The notes beneath the pieces were generated by a model. That model was not told where the DNA came from. It did not search any database and saw only the letters and a program-made list of their open reading frames with translations. A DNA stretch of 64,000 nucleotides from contig CAILUI010000450.1 of NCBI GenBank assembly GCA_903837355.1, positions 1 to 64,000 on the forward strand, in the 5' to 3' direction. This document shows positions 61,024 through 64,000 of this stretch, piece by piece. Each line of letters starts with the position of its first letter. Position 1 is the stretch's first letter. The position numbers and the translations under genes are program-made. The DNA is from an uncultured Victivallales bacterium (GTDB lineage: Bacteria > Verrucomicrobiota > Lentisphaeria > Oligosphaerales > JAFGRS01).

Positions 61024-64000
61024 ATGAAGATCCTCAACCTGCGCTTCAAGAACATCAACTCACTGGCGGGCGAGTGGCTGATCAACTTCGAGGACCCGGC
61101 GTTCGGAAGAGGGCTCTTCGCCCTGACCGGCCCCACGGGGGCAGGCAAGACCTCGGTGCTCGACGCCCTCTGCCTCGCCCTCTACGGCCAGACGGCGCGG
61201 CAGAGCATCTCGAAGGAAGCGAACGAAGTCATGACCCGCGGCACCGGCGAGTCGTTCGCCGAGGTCGGATTTGAGGTCGGCGGCAAGCGTTACCGCAGCC
61301 GGTGGGAACAACGGCGTGCCCGCCAGAACGCCGCCGGGGAACTCCAACCCGCGAAACGCCAGATCGTCGATGCCGACACGGGCGAGGTGCTGGCCGAGCA
61401 GCTCAGGACGGTGGCACTCATGGTCGAGGAGATCACCGGGATGAGCTTCGAGCAGTTCACCCGCTCGGTGCTCCTGGTCCAGGGGAAGTTCGATGCCTTC
61501 CTGAAGGCTGACGACAAGGACCGTGCCGGTATCCTCGAGCAGGTCACCGGCACCGGTATCTACAGGGCGGTCGACACGGCGGTGCATGCACGCTGGCAAG
61601 TCGAGAGTGGGAAGCTGGCGGATCTCCTGAAGCAACAGGAGTTCAGCGCGGCCGGTGTCCTGCCCGAGGCGGAACGGCAGGCGCTGGAGACGCGGCTCGA
61701 CACGGCGGGGAGGGAGAAGACCGAGCTTGGTCAGCGGCAGGAGCAGCTTGAGGCCCAGATCCAGTGGCTCGGAACCCTGAGCGCGCTGCGCGAGGCTCAG
61801 GCGCAGGTGGCCAACCGCATGGAGGCTCTCCGCAAGCGTGCCGCCGCGGCCAAGCCCGACCTTGATCGCCTGACCGTGGCCGAATCGGCACGCGCGCTGG
61901 ATCCCGACCTGGGTGGCGTCGACGCCGCGCGTAAGGCCGAGGCCGAGGCGGTTGACAGTCTGAGGAGACGTCAGGCGGCGCTGGAGACACTGCAGAAGAC
62001 GCTCGCCACGCTGGATCCGAGGGTGACAGATGCCAAGGCTCTCGCCTTGGCCGCAGAGGAGAAACTGAGCCAGGCACTGCCTGTGCTGGATGAAGTCCGC
62101 AGACTGGACGCCCAGATCGCGGTGGCGCTGGCGGACGAGAACGGGGCGACGAAGGCAGCACAGGAGGCCGAATTGCGCGCCAAGCAGTGCACCGCAGGCC
62201 GTGACCAGACCGTGCATAACCACAAGGCACTCGTGTTGGCGCATGACAGCGCCAGAGAGTACCTGGAGGCGAATGCCTCCGCCAGCGGCTTGGCGGAGAT
62301 CCTGGCTGCGATGGCGACACAGCGCACGAGCTGGGAGCAACGGAAGCGTGAAGCGGCCGAGGCAACTGACTCCGCGCAGAAGGCTGAGCAGGAACAACAG
62401 AAGGCTGAGCGGGAGATCGTGGCCGACGGAGAGGCTGTCAAGGCGGCGCAGGACGGCGCCGCGAAGGCACGGAGCGCACACGAACTGGCCGGGCAGGCAC
62501 TGATTGCGGCGCAGGATGCACAAACCACGGCACGCACCGCCAAGGAGAGCGCGGAAGCGGCGCGGGACGACGGCAAGCCCAACCTCGACAAGCTGATCAG
62601 CCTGGCCGAGGGGAACCTGCGCCTGACGCAGACCGTCGCCAGCCTGGAGGAGCACCGGAAACAGCTCGCCGATGGCCACGCATGCCCGCTCTGCGGTGCC
62701 ACCGACCACCCCTACGCCAGGGGCAACATTCCAGAAGTGACGGAGGCACAGAGGGTGCTCGACGGGATACGGGTCCAGCTCGCTACACTGGTGGCGGCGG
62801 CGGAAGCAGCACGGAGGGCGGCCGACGCCGCCGACAAGGCTCACCAGACCCAGTACCAGAAGGTGGTGTCACTGAAGTCGGCGGCTGACCAAGCCGACAG
62901 CAAGGTGGCACTGGCGCAGGTGAAGGTCACGGCGGCGCACAAGGCAGCGGAGACCGCAGGCGCCAACGCGGTGCGGGCACAGGAGGCGGCTGCCAAGGCC
63001 CAGAGCGAGGCGACCGCAGGGTGGCAGGCCATCGCTGAGAAACTGGCCGCGGCCGGACTGCCGAATCCGCAACCACAGACGCTGGCGCGCGACCTCGATG
63101 CCCTCGGTAAGCGCCGCGACGAGTTCGCCCGGCAGGAGAGACTGGCCGAGTCGGCCAAGGCGCAGGCTGAGGCCACCGCCAAGGCCGTCACCGAGGCAGA
63201 AACACGGCTGACAGAAGCCCTGAGCGAACGGGCATCGAAACAGCAGGAGTTGGCGGTTAAGAGAGCCGCGATGGCGGATCTCAGGGGGTCACGCCGCGCG
63301 CTGTTCGAGGACCGTGAGCCGAACAGCGAAGAGAAGCGCCTGCGCCAAGCCCGGCAGGACGCAGAGAGCGTCCGCGAACGACTGGAGGCCGAGAAGACCA
63401 GGCTGGGGAGCCAGGCGGAGGCGGCCCTCACCGAGGTTACCGTGGCGGAGCAAGGGGCTCTGCTCGCAGCGGATAGCGCCCGGGCCGCTGCGGCGACGCT
63501 GGCAGCGAGACTGCAGACGGCGGGGTTCACAGACGAGGCTAACTGCCGTGTGGCGCGCTGGGATGACGCCGACGTCACGCGTGTCGGCGGCGTGCGCCAG
63601 CAACTTGAGCAGGAAGACCTGATCCTGAAGAACCAGAAAGAGCAGACCGACGGCGACCTTGCGGCCGAAGCGGCGAAGGCGCTCACCGACCGCCCCCTCG
63701 ACGAACTGACCGCAGCGCGGGACACCGGAAAGGCCAGCTTGGAGGCCCTGATGCGAGCGCTTGGTGCCGACACGGAGTCCCTGCGGGCGGATGACGAGAA
63801 GCGGCTGGCGACGGCGACGATGGTCGACGACATCGCGCGCCAACAGGCGGATCTGAACCGCTGGAATCGTCTGCACGACCTTGTCGGCTCAAGCGACGGC
63901 AGCAAGTTCCCGCGCTACGCCCACGGCATCACGTTGCGGCGCTTGTTGCAGGCGGCAAATCCCCATCTCGAACGCATGAGTGGCCGTTACCGGGCGGTGT
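61024..64000 (+). CDS. sbcC: Exonuclease subunit SbcC, N-terminal ~990 residues (runs off the window)
   Basis: The protein has the Rad50/SbcC head (MKILNLRFKNINSLAGEW; Walker A GPTGAGKT at 36-43; FDAFLKADDKDRAGILEQVT), long coiled coils, and the zinc-hook HACPLCGATDHPY with C554 and C557. The second coil follows to the window end, so the ABC signature and Walker B lie outside. It partners SbcD. Nothing in the visible part suggests inactivation. Confidence 0.95.
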   Translation, partial: MKILNLRFKNINSLAGEWLINFEDPAFGRGLFALTGPTGAGKTSVLDALCLALYGQTARQSISKEANEVMTRGTGESFAEVGFEVGGKRYRSRWEQRRARQNAAGELQPAKRQIVDADTGEVLAEQLRTVALMVEEITGMSFEQFTRSVLLVQGKFDAFLKADDKDRAGILEQVTGTGIYRAVDTAVHARWQVESGKLADLLKQQEFSAAGVLPEAERQALETRLDTAGREKTELGQRQEQLEAQIQWLGTLSALREAQAQVANRMEALRKRAAAAKPDLDRLTVAESARALDPDLGGVDAARKAEAEAVDSLRRRQAALETLQKTLATLDPRVTDAKALALAAEEKLSQALPVLDEVRRLDAQIAVALADENGATKAAQEAELRAKQCTAGRDQTVHNHKALVLAHDSAREYLEANASASGLAEILAAMATQRTSWEQRKREAAEATDSAQKAEQEQQKAEREIVADGEAVKAAQDGAAKARSAHELAGQALIAAQDAQTTARTAKESAEAARDDGKPNLDKLISLAEGNLRLTQTVASLEEHRKQLADGHACPLCGATDHPYARGNIPEVTEAQRVLDGIRVQLATLVAAAEAARRAADAADKAHQTQYQKVVSLKSAADQADSKVALAQVKVTAAHKAAETAGANAVRAQEAAAKAQSEATAGWQAIAEKLAAAGLPNPQPQTLARDLDALGKRRDEFARQERLAESAKAQAEATAKAVTEAETRLTEALSERASKQQELAVKRAAMADLRGSRRALFEDREPNSEEKRLRQARQDAESVRERLEAEKTRLGSQAEAALTEVTVAEQGALLAADSARAAAATLAARLQTAGFTDEANCRVARWDDADVTRVGGVRQQLEQEDLILKNQKEQTDGDLAAEAAKALTDRPLDELTAARDTGKASLEALMRALGADTESLRADDEKRLATATMVDDIARQQADLNRWNRLHDLVGSSDGSKFPRYAHGITLRRLLQAANPHLERMSGRYRAV

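Noticed and set aside
61060-62844. A 594-codon open frame on the minus strand
   Set aside because: It lies wholly inside sbcC on the opposite strand; the plus frame has Walker A and zinc-hook motifs. It is a GC-rich shadow frame.
1-64000. CRISPR array, tRNA or rRNA genes
   Set aside because: No regularly spaced repeats, cloverleaf-like segments or rRNA-like stretches were seen on reading the sequence.

Overview
The window is GC-rich bacterial DNA with Shine-Dalgarno-led ATG, GTG and TTG starts and many overlapping genes. I see no rRNA, tRNA or housekeeping block. Most genes are defence, chaperone-like, nucleotide/ADP-ribose or unknown families, several of them duplicated, with decayed transposon remnants. 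It reads as an accessory region: a genomic island, a large plasmid or an integrated element. I cannot name the organism.

Region 1 (1-10947, plus strand) is one tightly overlapping operon and the most striking part of the window. It encodes, in order, a three-cluster ferredoxin-type protein, a BtpA-family TIM-barrel protein, a Maf-type nucleotide pyrophosphatase, a single polypeptide carrying both the beta and beta' halves of a multisubunit RNA polymerase, a reduced sigma-54 (RpoN-like) factor, and a sigma-54 activator-type AAA+ ATPase with no DNA-binding domain. The last three form a compact candidate transcription machine: fused catalytic core, own sigma-54 and own activator, with no alpha or omega gene in the window. 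I know of no described system with this composition.

Region 2 (11-23.4 kb) holds a secreted chitobiase-like/CHAP-like protein, an IS21-family (IstB) remnant, a CYTH phosphohydrolase, a small tyrosine phosphatase, a DUF3841 gene set, an ADP-ribosylglycohydrolase, a sigma-70 factor and a ParB-methyltransferase fusion. Region 3 (23.6-32 kb) holds two divergent sigma-70-like paralogues, a PcfJ-like protein, an ARPP-1 protein, a second copy of the phosphatase and a YbjN-like protein.

Region 4 (32-43.6 kb, minus strand) is a three-gene operon with a 2304-residue DEAH/DUF1998 helicase and an 1166-residue partner, resembling a Druantia-type defence locus. Region 5 (44.5-51.6 kb, minus strand) is a chaperone-like cluster: an AAA+ ATPase, a PcfJ-like protein, a YbjN-like protein and a ClpA/B-type double AAA+ ATPase. 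Region 6 (51.8-64 kb) holds dispersed repeats, a broken gene with two in-frame TAG codons, a TIR-STAND-WD40 defence protein, another PcfJ-like gene plus a truncated relative, and sbcD with sbcC running off the right edge.

Functional links outside region 1 are inferred from family membership and neighbourhood. The RNA polymerase, sigma-54 and activator calls rest on motifs visible in the translated sequences.
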